The notes beneath the pieces are model-generated. The model was given only the letters and a program-made list of their open reading frames with translations, made no database searches and was not told the origin of the DNA. From an uncultured Ilumatobacter sp. (GTDB lineage Bacteria; Actinomycetota; Acidimicrobiia; Acidimicrobiales; Ilumatobacteraceae), in NCBI GenBank assembly GCA_938091165.1, contig CALKNK010000014.1:1-41707 (forward strand): a stretch of 41,707 nt of DNA. The letters are read 5' to 3'. The number at the start of each line of letters is the position of its first letter. Positions within the stretch are counted from its first letter, which is position 1. Shown piece by piece: positions 8,020 to 15,153 of this stretch. The position numbers and the translations under genes were made by a program.

Positions 8020-10285
8020 ATTGGCGGCTCATCTCGCTGGCAGCACGTGCTCGCTCTGCTTCAACCGCATCGCGAGAGAGCAACTGAACGGTGACGTCGT
8101 GCAGCGTGCCGTCGAACGGAAACGGCCCGACGTAGCGCTGCGACACTGCCGAGCCGTGGTCGTAGCCGACGCTCGGGCCGACCGACGACATCATCGTCAT
8201 GAACAACGGCAGCTCAGCTGGCTCGTTCGCCGCACCGTCGACGCTCAAAGAGATCGTGCCCGTCTTGCCACCGGTCCGGCGGACGTGCACACCGAGCTCA
8301 CTCGAGCCGACCGGGACGTCGACGTCAGACTCGACAATCAGGTGATCGTCGAAGGCGTTGTAGTCGACGACCAACTTGTTGTTCTGCACAAAGATGGACA
8401 CACCCGAGTTCTCGGTGCCAGTTGCGTAGAGCACGCCTGCCTCGCCCGCCCCGCGAGTGACTCGGGCGGTGAGGTCGAACGAGGTGCCGCCAAGTGACAC
8501 CGACGCCTGGCCGGGCATCGGCGACATCGGTGGGCGGTAGACGTAACGCTTGTCGATCGGGTGTGGCGAATGGTCGCGGAACCTGCTCCCGAACAGCTCG
8601 ATCATGCGGTCGTCAAGGGGCAGCACGCCATGGGTGTCGGCCTCCTGCCACCACAGTTCCTGCAATTCGGTGAGCTTCTCAGGATGGGTCTCGGCGAGGT
8701 CGTTGCACTCAGACCAGTCGTCGGTGAGGTGGTACAGCTCCCACTTTTCGGTGTCGTAGTCGGCGCCCTTGTCATGCTTGCACACCGCTTTCCAGAGCGA
8801 CGTTTGGTCACCGGCGATCAACGCTCGGCTGCCAGCCATCTCAAAATACTGCACCGTGTTGGCCGTTGCCGCCGACGCGTCGGCTAAGGCGTTGGTGAAG
8901 GACCGACCGGTGACCGGTAGCTGCTTGAGGCCCTTGTAGACCTCAGGAGCCGTCGCCCCGACCATCTCGTAAATCGTCGGCACGATGTCGGACACATTGA
9001 CGAACTGGTCGCGCAATGCCCCCGGCTCGGCAATGCCCGGGGCACTCACGATCATCGGCACATGCACGCCACCTTCGTGTGTGTTCTGCTTGTACCACTT
9101 GAACGGCGAGTTACCGCACTGCGCCCAACCCCACGGGTAGTTGGTGTGGCTGTGCGGGCCACCGATGTCATCGATCTGATCGATCATCTGGTCGGCCGTC
9201 TCGAAGATGCCGTTGAAGAACTTCATCTCGTGCATGACGCCAAACGGGCCGCCCTCTTGCGACGCGCCGTTGTCAGCGAGCACGACAACGACCGTGTTCT
9301 CCAGTTCACCCATCTCGCGCAGCCCGTCGACGAGACGACCAATCTGATCATCGGTGTGGTCAAGGAATGCAGCAAACGCTTCCTGCAGTCGGCAGTTGAA
9401 GCGCTGCTGGTTCTCCGACAGGTCGTCCCATGCGTCGACACCCGGATTGCGGGGCGCAAGTTGCGTACCGGCGGGGATGACACCGAGTTCGAGTTGCCGG
9501 GCAAACCAGCGTTCACGAATGACATCCCACCCTTCGTCGAACTTGCCGCGGTACTTGTCCATGTACGCCTGTGGTGCCTGGTGCGGCGCGTGTGTTGCCC
9601 CGAACGGCACGTAGGCGAAGAAAGGTCGGTCGGGTCGAACGCCCTTGCTGTCGCTGATCATCGTCATCAGTTGGTCGATCATGTCTTCGCTGACGTGATA
9701 GCCGTCTTCAGCCGACTTTGGCTGGTCGATCATGTGGTTGTCGCACACAAGCGACGGATGGAACTGGTCGGTCTCACCTTCTAGGAAGCCGTAGAACCGG
9801 TCAAAACCACGAGCCAGCGGCCATTGATCAAACGGCCCCGCTGCCGAGCATTGCTCCATCGGTGCGAGGTGCCACTTGCCAACGCAGAACGTGGCGTAGC
9901 CCTCGTCGCGAAGTACTTCCGCGACGGTAGCTGCGTGGTTGCTGATGTGGCCGAGCTGATTTGGAAAGCCAGTGCGGAAGTTAGACACTGAACGCATCCC
10001 AACGGCGTGCTGCGATCGGCCGGTCAAGAGCGACGCACGGGTTGGTGAGCAGAGCGGGGTGACGTGGAAGTTGGTGAACTGGGCGCCGCCCGCAGCGAGC
10101 GCATCTACGTTTGGCGTGTCGATGTCAGAGCCGTAGCAGCCGAACTGCGCAAAGCCAGTGTCGTCGAGCAGAACAACCACAACATTTGGGGCATCCTCAC
10201 TAGGGTGCGGCGGTTCGTCGAACCAAGGTTCGGAGTCCGCGAGCGTCTTGCCGATCGTGCCTTCGAAACGTGAGGAGCGTGTCAT
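8018..10285 (-). CDS. Arylsulfatase (type I, formylglycine), 755 aa
   Basis: A large arylsulfatase of the Pseudomonas/mycobacterial AtsA type. Visible elements: NVVVVLLDDTGFAQFGCYG metal-binding start (D41, D42), PLCSPTRASLLTGR with C79 in the CxPTR formylglycine motif, GKWHLAPMEQ, ATHAPHQAPQAYMDKY, VVVVLADNGASQEGG for the second metal ligand pair, and a C-terminal beta-rich domain (about residues 600-755) typical of this long subfamily. No signal peptide is visible, so it should act in the cytoplasm on imported sulfate esters; activation needs a formylglycine-generating enzyme not in this window. The start overlaps the TetR stop (ATGA), making it the first structural gene of the operon. Confidence 0.9.
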   Translation of the reverse strand: MTRSSRFEGTIGKTLADSEPWFDEPPHPSEDAPNVVVVLLDDTGFAQFGCYGSDIDTPNVDALAAGGAQFTNFHVTPLCSPTRASLLTGRSQHAVGMRSVSNFRTGFPNQLGHISNHAATVAEVLRDEGYATFCVGKWHLAPMEQCSAAGPFDQWPLARGFDRFYGFLEGETDQFHPSLVCDNHMIDQPKSAEDGYHVSEDMIDQLMTMISDSKGVRPDRPFFAYVPFGATHAPHQAPQAYMDKYRGKFDEGWDVIRERWFARQLELGVIPAGTQLAPRNPGVDAWDDLSENQQRFNCRLQEAFAAFLDHTDDQIGRLVDGLREMGELENTVVVVLADNGASQEGGPFGVMHEMKFFNGIFETADQMIDQIDDIGGPHSHTNYPWGWAQCGNSPFKWYKQNTHEGGVHVPMIVSAPGIAEPGALRDQFVNVSDIVPTIYEMVGATAPEVYKGLKQLPVTGRSFTNALADASAATANTVQYFEMAGSRALIAGDQTSLWKAVCKHDKGADYDTEKWELYHLTDDWSECNDLAETHPEKLTELQELWWQEADTHGVLPLDDRMIELFGSRFRDHSPHPIDKRYVYRPPMSPMPGQASVSLGGTSFDLTARVTRGAGEAGVLYATGTENSGVSIFVQNNKLVVDYNAFDDHLIVESDVDVPVGSSELGVHVRRTGGKTGTISLSVDGAANEPAELPLFMTMMSSVGPSVGYDHGSAVSQRYVGPFPFDGTLHDVTVQLLSRDAVEAERARAASEMSRQ

Positions 10286-10932
10286 GCCATGCTCTCCTTG
10301 CCTGTATCAACGTCTGGTTCAATGCCGGGCCAGCCAGTGAGAATTGCTTCGATCGACCGGGTCCACGACTGGGCGATTTGGCGATCCGATCGACCGTGTG
10401 CTGCCCGCAGAACGTCATACGCCTCGGGCGAGGTCAACGCATCGATGACGGCGATCAGGTTGGATGCTTCGGCCGGCGTCAGCTGTGCGGCTTCGGTTGA
10501 AAAATGTGACCGGGTCTGATCCGATAGCTGCGATCGGCTCCGAGCGACACCTTCTGATATCGGCTGATAGTCGAGTGCTCGGTGGCGGGCAATTTGTAAA
10601 ATTGGCCCTGCGGCTTCGAGCAGCTCGAGTCGGCTCTTGACGTGCTGGGTAACCCTCTGACGGCGAGGAGAAGTACTTGGAGCCACCGGGTCAAACAGTT
10701 TGCTGTAACGCTCGCGGAACACATCAAACGCCTGGCGTTGCATGTCATCGAGCCCGTCGAAGTTGCGGAACACTGACGAGACCGACACGCCCGCGTGTTC
10801 GGCAAGACCTTCGACCGTGAGAGGAATTTTGCCATTACGCACCAAAGCGAAGACAGCATCGATTACCGCAATGCGACTGCGTGCGCGCCGAGCGTGGCGT
10901 CCATCGATCGCTGGCTTTAAATCCGTGCCCAT
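10282..10932 (-). CDS. TetR family transcriptional regulator, 216 aa
   Basis: The N-terminal 60 residues form a TetR DNA-binding domain: RIAVIDAVFALVRNGKIPLTVEGLAEHAGVSVSSVFRNFDGLDDMQRQAF, with the helix-turn-helix around AEHAGVSVSSVFRNF. The rest is a helical ligand domain without recognisable specificity. ATG 10932 was chosen because the sequence upstream of it in frame (to an ATG at 11139) has no family character and would place the operator inside the gene; GTG 10941 is an alternative. Its stop overlaps the sulfatase start, so regulator and operon are cotranscribed. A palindrome at 10963-10983, 31 nt upstream, is the probable autoregulatory operator, predicting a substrate-responsive repressor of the whole cluster. 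Confidence 0.8.
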   Translation of the reverse strand: MGTDLKPAIDGRHARRARSRIAVIDAVFALVRNGKIPLTVEGLAEHAGVSVSSVFRNFDGLDDMQRQAFDVFRERYSKLFDPVAPSTSPRRQRVTQHVKSRLELLEAAGPILQIARHRALDYQPISEGVARSRSQLSDQTRSHFSTEAAQLTPAEASNLIAVIDALTSPEAYDVLRAAHGRSDRQIAQSWTRSIEAILTGWPGIEPDVDTGKESMA

Positions 10933-10962
10933 GTCCTTCACACTACGTCCACCGCCAAGACA

Positions 10963-10983
10963 ATTGCGAGTCACACTTGCAAT
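10963..10983. promoter_or_regulatory. Probable TetR operator upstream of the catabolic operon
   Basis: Arms ATTGCGAGT and ACTTGCAAT flank CAC, giving 9-bp arms with one mismatch. Size and symmetry fit a TetR dimer site. It lies 31 nt before the regulator's start codon on the minus strand, in the 10933-11259 gap that must hold the promoters for both divergent units. Confidence 0.55.
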
Positions 10984-11215
10984 ACCTCTACGGTCGCCTG
11001 CCGATTGCATGCGCTCGGCGAGGTCGTACCATCGCAGTCCAGAAGTGCTGAGCTGTTCATCGGTGAGGCCAGTCGAGGTCAAGGGCGCTGGTGCGCGGTC
11101 GGTGGCTGCAATGACTTCTGCGTTGACCATTTGACTCATCGGCGGCCTAGACGCCTGCCTCTAAACACCACCGTCGAGGTTGTGGTGCTCGGGCTCCGGC
11201 ATGGGTGAGCAAAGG

Positions 11216-11230
11216 TTCGACCTCGTCGAA
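11216..11230. promoter_or_regulatory. Small perfect palindrome at the RidA-family promoter
   Basis: TTCGAC-CTC-GTCGAA (6-bp arms) sits 18 nt upstream of the -10 box at 11248, which is where a -35 region would be. It may be an operator for the divergent unit. It does not match the palindrome upstream of tetR. Confidence 0.35.
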
Positions 11231-11247
11231 AACCACGCTGGCTGACA

Positions 11248-11253
11248 TACGGT
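11248..11253 (+). promoter_or_regulatory. Leaderless -10 box (TACGGT) for the RidA-family gene
   Basis: TACGGT is followed by 6 nt and the ATG at 11260, the spacing expected when transcription starts at the start codon. No Shine-Dalgarno sequence is present. The same hexamer and spacing precede the peroxiredoxin-like selenoprotein gene at 25251. Confidence 0.55.
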
Positions 11254-11259
11254 ACGTCT

Positions 11260-11661
11260 ATGTCTATTGAGCTTCGCAACTCCGATCGGCTGCCAGCACC
11301 GCAGGGGTTCTCCCACGCGTCGATCGCATCGCCGGGTCGCATTGTCCATCTGTCCGGCCAGATCGGCACAGACGCCGACGGCAATCATTCCGACGGGCTT
11401 GCGGCGCAGACCGACCAAGCAATGCGCAACATCGTCGACGCACTGATAGGCGTGGGCGGATCAACGAAGGACCTAGCGAAACTCACCATTTATGTCGTCG
11501 GATGGACTGCGGCCATGCAGGGCGATCTATTCACCGGCCTCGGCGCAGCCGGCCAAGTCAACCCGATTGCGCAGGTGCCGATAACCCTCGTCGGGGTTCA
11601 GTCGCTTTTCCTGGATGAATCACTCATCGAAATCGAAGCGGTTGCAGTCCTTGCGAACTAA
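11260..11661 (+). CDS. RidA family protein (YjgF/YER057c/UK114), 133 aa
   Basis: The sequence has the RidA layout: IASPGRIVHLSGQIGTDADG near residues 24-43, an internal helix AAQTDQAMRNIVDALIGVGGSTKDLAKLTIYVV, and the C-terminal strand IAQVPITLVGVQSLFLDESLIEIEAVAVL. In canonical RidA an Arg near residue 105 in the R-x-x-x-E region deaminates enamine/imine intermediates; here the corresponding segment reads ITLVGVQSLF, so that Arg seems absent and this is more likely a Rid paralogue (Rid2-7 type) with another role. Length is normal for the family. It overlaps the downstream CoA-transferase gene by 47 nt and opens the unit divergent to the sulfatase operon. Confidence 0.85.
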   Translation: MSIELRNSDRLPAPQGFSHASIASPGRIVHLSGQIGTDADGNHSDGLAAQTDQAMRNIVDALIGVGGSTKDLAKLTIYVVGWTAAMQGDLFTGLGAAGQVNPIAQVPITLVGVQSLFLDESLIEIEAVAVLAN

Positions 11662-12856
11662 TCTTGAAAGACCCCTCGGGCCGCTCGACGGTGTCCGCGT
11701 CATCGACTTGACTTCAGTGGTAATGGGGCCACTTGCGACTCGAATGCTCGGAGACATGGGTGCCGATGTCATACGCGTCGAGAACCCGGGCGGCGACATC
11801 CTTCGCCATTATGAGCCTGCTCGAAGTTCAGGGATGAGCGCGCTGGCGATCAGTATGAATCGCAATAAGCGCAGCGTAGTGCTTGACCTCAAGACCGACG
11901 CCGGCATGCTTGCGTTGCGCGATCTCATCGCGACCGCAGACGTTTTCGTCACCACAATGCGTCGATCTGCACTCGTTCGCCTGGGTCTCGACTATGCAGG
12001 TGTTCGCGACATTCGTCCTGACATCGTTTACTGCGTCGCGAACGGATACGGCAGCAACGGGCCGAGTGCCGACAAGGCTGCGTACGACGATGTGATTCAG
12101 GCCGCCTCCGGGGTGAGCGACCTTTTCACGTTCGCCGGTGGAGATCCGCAGTTGATGCCAACGATCATCGCCGACAAAGTGTGCGGGATTCATATCGTTC
12201 CTGCCATCACTGCGGCGCTGTATCGCCGGGCGATGACAGGTGAGGGGGACTCGATCGAGGTGCCTATGGCTGAGGTGATGGCGTCGTTCAACCTCATTGA
12301 GCATCTCGGCGGATTGACGTTCGAGCCGCCGATCGGACCGTTCAGTTACGCCCGGGTGACCACACCCAACCGACGTCCACGCCGCACCCGTGACGGTTGG
12401 GTCGTCATCCTCCCGTACAGCACTCAGAACTGGCGTGACTTCTTCGAGTTTGTCGCCCGACCCGAGTTAATTGACGATACGCGCTTCGCCGACCAGAGGT
12501 CTCGAGTTGCTAACTCCGACACCTTGTACGGAATGCTCGACGACCTCGTTGCGGATTTCACCACCTCGGAATTGCTCGACCTCTGTGATGCCCGCTCGAT
12601 CCCCGCCGCGGCAGTCATGTCACTCGAAGGCATCGCCGAGGACCCCCACTTCGCTGCAGTCGATCTACTCCACGACGACAACCATCCCACCGAAGGGCCC
12701 TATCGCGTTACTCGCGATCCGATCCGGTTCGACAGTCGTGGCGACGAGCAGGGTCTGCCGCACCGCCATGCGCCACGCCTCGGCGAGCACACTGCGGAAG
12801 TCCTCGCCGAGGTCGGTTGGAAACCCGAAGACCTCACTGCGTTCGAAACAACCTGA
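11615..12856 (+). CDS. CaiB/BaiF class III CoA-transferase, 413 aa
   Basis: A class III CoA-transferase: LDGVRVIDLTSVVMGPLATRMLGDMGADVIRVENPGGD after a short N-terminal tail, NRNKRSVVLDLK, NGYGSNGPSADKAAYDDVIQAASG (containing the catalytic Asp of the family), and the C-terminal PHFAAVDLLHDDNHPTEGPYRV block. These enzymes move CoA between carboxylic acids. ATG 11615 is the only ATG before the conserved block and overlaps the RidA-family gene by 47 nt; TTG 11642 or 11651 are shorter alternatives. Together with the adjacent SDR it suggests activation and oxidation of a carboxylic acid, possibly the later steps of the pathway encoded on the other strand. Confidence 0.88.
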   Translation: MNHSSKSKRLQSLRTNLERPLGPLDGVRVIDLTSVVMGPLATRMLGDMGADVIRVENPGGDILRHYEPARSSGMSALAISMNRNKRSVVLDLKTDAGMLALRDLIATADVFVTTMRRSALVRLGLDYAGVRDIRPDIVYCVANGYGSNGPSADKAAYDDVIQAASGVSDLFTFAGGDPQLMPTIIADKVCGIHIVPAITAALYRRAMTGEGDSIEVPMAEVMASFNLIEHLGGLTFEPPIGPFSYARVTTPNRRPRRTRDGWVVILPYSTQNWRDFFEFVARPELIDDTRFADQRSRVANSDTLYGMLDDLVADFTTSELLDLCDARSIPAAAVMSLEGIAEDPHFAAVDLLHDDNHPTEGPYRVTRDPIRFDSRGDEQGLPHRHAPRLGEHTAEVLAEVGWKPEDLTAFETT

Positions 12857-12906
12857 CGATTCGCTCGATTACGTTCCACCGAACCGAGCCGACTAAACCC
12901 GGCGGC

Positions 12907-13755
12907 ATGGACGATTTCTCGGGCAAGACCGCAGTGATTACCGGCGCCGCCAGCGGCATCGGTTTGGAGCTGGCCAAGCAATTCGGTGCGGCCGGCATGA
13001 ACCTGGTGCTCGCTGACGTCGAACGGCCCGCCCTTGATCGAGCGGTGACCGAGCTCAGCGAAGCCGGCTACCCGGTGTTGGCGCGCGAGATCGACGTGCG
13101 CGAACACGATCAGATCATCGATCTCGACCGCGCAGCGCGTGATCGTTTCGGCAACATCCATGTGCTCTGCAACAATGCCGGCGTCGGGGCCGGCGGGCCC
13201 GTCGCCGACCCTGACAATCTCGAAGCCTGGCGATGGACGATCGACATCAACCTCTGGGGTGTCATCTACGGATGCAAGGTATTCCTTCCAGCGATGATTG
13301 AACATGGCGAGCAATGTCACATTGTCAACACCGCTTCGATGGCGGGGTTGGCTTCGGCGCCGATGATGGGGCCGTACAACATCTCGAAGTACGGCGTCGT
13401 CGCGCTCTCGGAAACACTGAGCAAAGAGATGCAGATGATGCAGACAGCGGTCGGCGTCTCGGTGCTGTGCCCGGCCTTCGTCGCCACCGGCATCGCTACC
13501 AGCGACCGCAACATGCCCGACGACGTGCGCGCAACGCTGCCCGAACGGCCTGCTGCGAGCGGCATGCAGACTCAAATCGAGGCAATGGTGGCCGGCGGTA
13601 TCAGCACCGAGGTCGTCGGCCAGCACGTCCTCGACGCGGTGCGCAACGACCGTTTCTGGATCCTCACCCACGACGAGGCCAAAGCCGGTGTCATCACCCG
13701 GGCTGACGACATCGTCAACGGTGTCAATCCGTCAATGCGCGCCGGCTTTGCCTGA
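12907..13755 (+). CDS. Short-chain dehydrogenase/reductase, 282 aa
   Basis: A classical SDR with the cofactor motif TGAASGIG at about residues 11-18, CNNAGVGAGG for the NNAG motif, and the catalytic Ser and Tyr-x-x-x-Lys in NTASMAGLASAPMMGPYNISKYG. The acidic residue at the end of the second beta strand (LVLADVERP) favours NAD(H). ATG 12907 was chosen because 30 upstream in-frame codons are not conserved in the family. It follows the CoA-transferase by 50 nt on the same strand, and probably oxidises a hydroxyacyl or alcohol intermediate. Confidence 0.88.
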   Translation: MDDFSGKTAVITGAASGIGLELAKQFGAAGMNLVLADVERPALDRAVTELSEAGYPVLAREIDVREHDQIIDLDRAARDRFGNIHVLCNNAGVGAGGPVADPDNLEAWRWTIDINLWGVIYGCKVFLPAMIEHGEQCHIVNTASMAGLASAPMMGPYNISKYGVVALSETLSKEMQMMQTAVGVSVLCPAFVATGIATSDRNMPDDVRATLPERPAASGMQTQIEAMVAGGISTEVVGQHVLDAVRNDRFWILTHDEAKAGVITRADDIVNGVNPSMRAGFA

Positions 13756-13777
13756 CGCGCACCAACTCTGAGCGAGG

Positions 13778-14299
13778 TCAGCGGTCGAACGGGGTTCCGT
13801 CGAGGAGCTCCCCGGTGAGCCCTTCGACGCGCTCGTCCTTCTCGGCGGCGCCATCGAAATCAACTTGCCGCCATGCTTCAAACACGACGACTGACACCGC
13901 ATTGGCCAGGTTGAGGCTGCGGTTGTTGGGTCGCAGCGGAATCGTGAGCGAGTGTGCCGGGTCGAACTGGCCGCTGACGTCCTCGTCAAGGCCTGAGCCT
14001 TCACAGCCGAACACGAGCACGTCGTCTGGTTGATAGCTGACGTCTGTATAGCGGCGCGTTGAGTGCGTCGAGAACGCAAACCAGCGGCCAGGAAGTGCGG
14101 CCCGCGCGCTGGCCAGGTCAGGATGAACCGTCATCCTTGTGCGCTCGTGGTAGTCGAGCCCGCCGCGCTTGAGCAGCGAGTCGTCCAGCCGGAAACCAAG
14201 TGGTTCAACCAGGTGGAGATCGTTCCCCGTATTGGCACAGAGCCGGATCAAGTTGCCGGTGTTCGGCGCGATCTGCGGGTTGACCAACACGATGTGCAC
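13778..14299 (-). CDS. trmL: tRNA (cytidine/uridine-34 2'-O)-methyltransferase TrmL-like, 173 aa
   Basis: A compact SPOUT-fold methyltransferase: HIVLVNPQIAPNTGNLIRLCANTG at the N-terminus, LVEPLGF, and the knot region VLVFGCEGSGL ... LTIPLRPNNRSLNLANAVSVVVFEAWRQ, which carries the SpoU motifs 2 and 3. TrmL methylates the wobble ribose of certain leucine tRNAs using SAM. GTG 14299 is preferred because the conserved sequence begins there and a GAGGGG stretch lies upstream; a TTG at 14323 adds eight non-conserved residues. It converges with the SDR gene (22 nt between stops) and is divergent to the selenoprotein lipoprotein gene. Confidence 0.85.
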   Translation of the reverse strand: MHIVLVNPQIAPNTGNLIRLCANTGNDLHLVEPLGFRLDDSLLKRGGLDYHERTRMTVHPDLASARAALPGRWFAFSTHSTRRYTDVSYQPDDVLVFGCEGSGLDEDVSGQFDPAHSLTIPLRPNNRSLNLANAVSVVVFEAWRQVDFDGAAEKDERVEGLTGELLDGTPFDR

Positions 14300-14376
14300 C
14301 CACCCAACGGTACCCCTCGACAACGCGGGTGTCCGCGTGACAAGACAATCAGCGTCGGCTTTGCCATCGTGGTCGA

Positions 14377-15120
14377 ATGGTGAACGTTGTGCGACGAACT
14401 ACCGTGGCGCTTGCCGCCGCCGGCCTCGTTCTCACCGCCTGCGGGACCACCGAAGATACCGCGCCGATCACCAGTGATGAACCGGCGCCGACATCGACTG
14501 AGGCCGACATCAGCGAGGTGACTGTCGGCGCCCCCGCCGAGACGGAACCGTCCGCAGCGACCGTCGCCTCCGATGCCGTCACCGACCCCGCCGAAGCAGC
14601 GCCCGCGATATCAGACGCCCCGCCACCGGTCGTTCCCGAGGCAATGCTTGGCGGTCGGGCGTTCGCCACCGAACTCTCACCGACATCGGACTTCCCCGAG
14701 AACGCGTTGCCCGACATTCAGGTCGACGACATTCGACGTCAGACAAAAGTCGCTCTGCGCAACGTGTTTCCCGCCGAGCGACCGGTGCTGCTCTGGTTGT
14801 GGGCCCCGCATTGACCCAGCTGTCGTCGGGAAGCTCCCGATGTCGAGCAGTTTGCTCGTGATCACCTCCAAGAACTCGAAGTGATCGGCCTCGGCACCCA
14901 GGACAGTCTTGGCCAAGCCGAAGACTTCGTCGAGGACTACGGCACCGAGTCATTCACCATGTTGTGGGACGAATCGTTCCTCTCATGGCAAGCGCTCGGC
15001 GTCACCTCGCAGCCCGCTGCGGTGATGTTTGCCGCCGACGGCACGCCGATCACCGGCTGGATCGGCGTGTTCCCCGAGGACGAGGTACTTCGACTCGCAG
15101 CCGAGAGTCAAGCCACCTGA
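14377..15120 (+). CDS. Thioredoxin/TlpA-like lipoprotein, predicted selenoprotein (Sec at UGA 14812-14814), 247 aa
   Basis: A lipoprotein signal (RRTTVALAAAGLVLTAC, lipobox LTAC with C22) leads into a 60-residue Pro/Ala/Thr/Glu-rich linker and then a thioredoxin-like domain. The frame is broken once by UGA at codon 146. Read as Sec it gives LLWLWAPH-U-PSCRREAPD, the TlpA active site WAxxCxxC with U at the first Cys. The frame then stays open for 101 codons through VIGLGTQDSLGQAEDFVEDYG and the cis-Pro loop VTSQPAAVMF to a TGA at 15118. A hairpin begins 11 nt after the UGA. The protein should be anchored outside the membrane as a selenol/thiol oxidoreductase. It would otherwise be called as a truncated lipoprotein plus an N-terminally shortened fragment. 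Confidence 0.87.
14826..14840 (+). promoter_or_regulatory. Candidate bacterial SECIS hairpin of the TlpA-like gene
   Basis: After UGA 14812-14814 come 11 nt and then a perfect stem UCGGGA/UCCCGA with loop AGC (or UCGGG/CCCGA with loop AAGCU). The UGA-to-stem distance is the same 11 nt as in the GrdB-like gene, and a G occupies the second loop position in the 6-bp form. Direct SelB recognition is inferred. Confidence 0.6.
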
Positions 15121-15153
15121 CCCGAGCAGATCGCGGGGCTTGATTTCGACGCC

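Noticed and set aside
10933..11139. N-terminal extension of the TetR protein up to ATG 11139
   Set aside because: The added 69 residues show no conserved content and would put the probable operator inside the coding region.
12700..13671. A 323-codon minus-strand frame opposite the SDR gene
   Set aside because: The plus strand carries a complete SDR with all catalytic motifs; the minus frame shows no family features.
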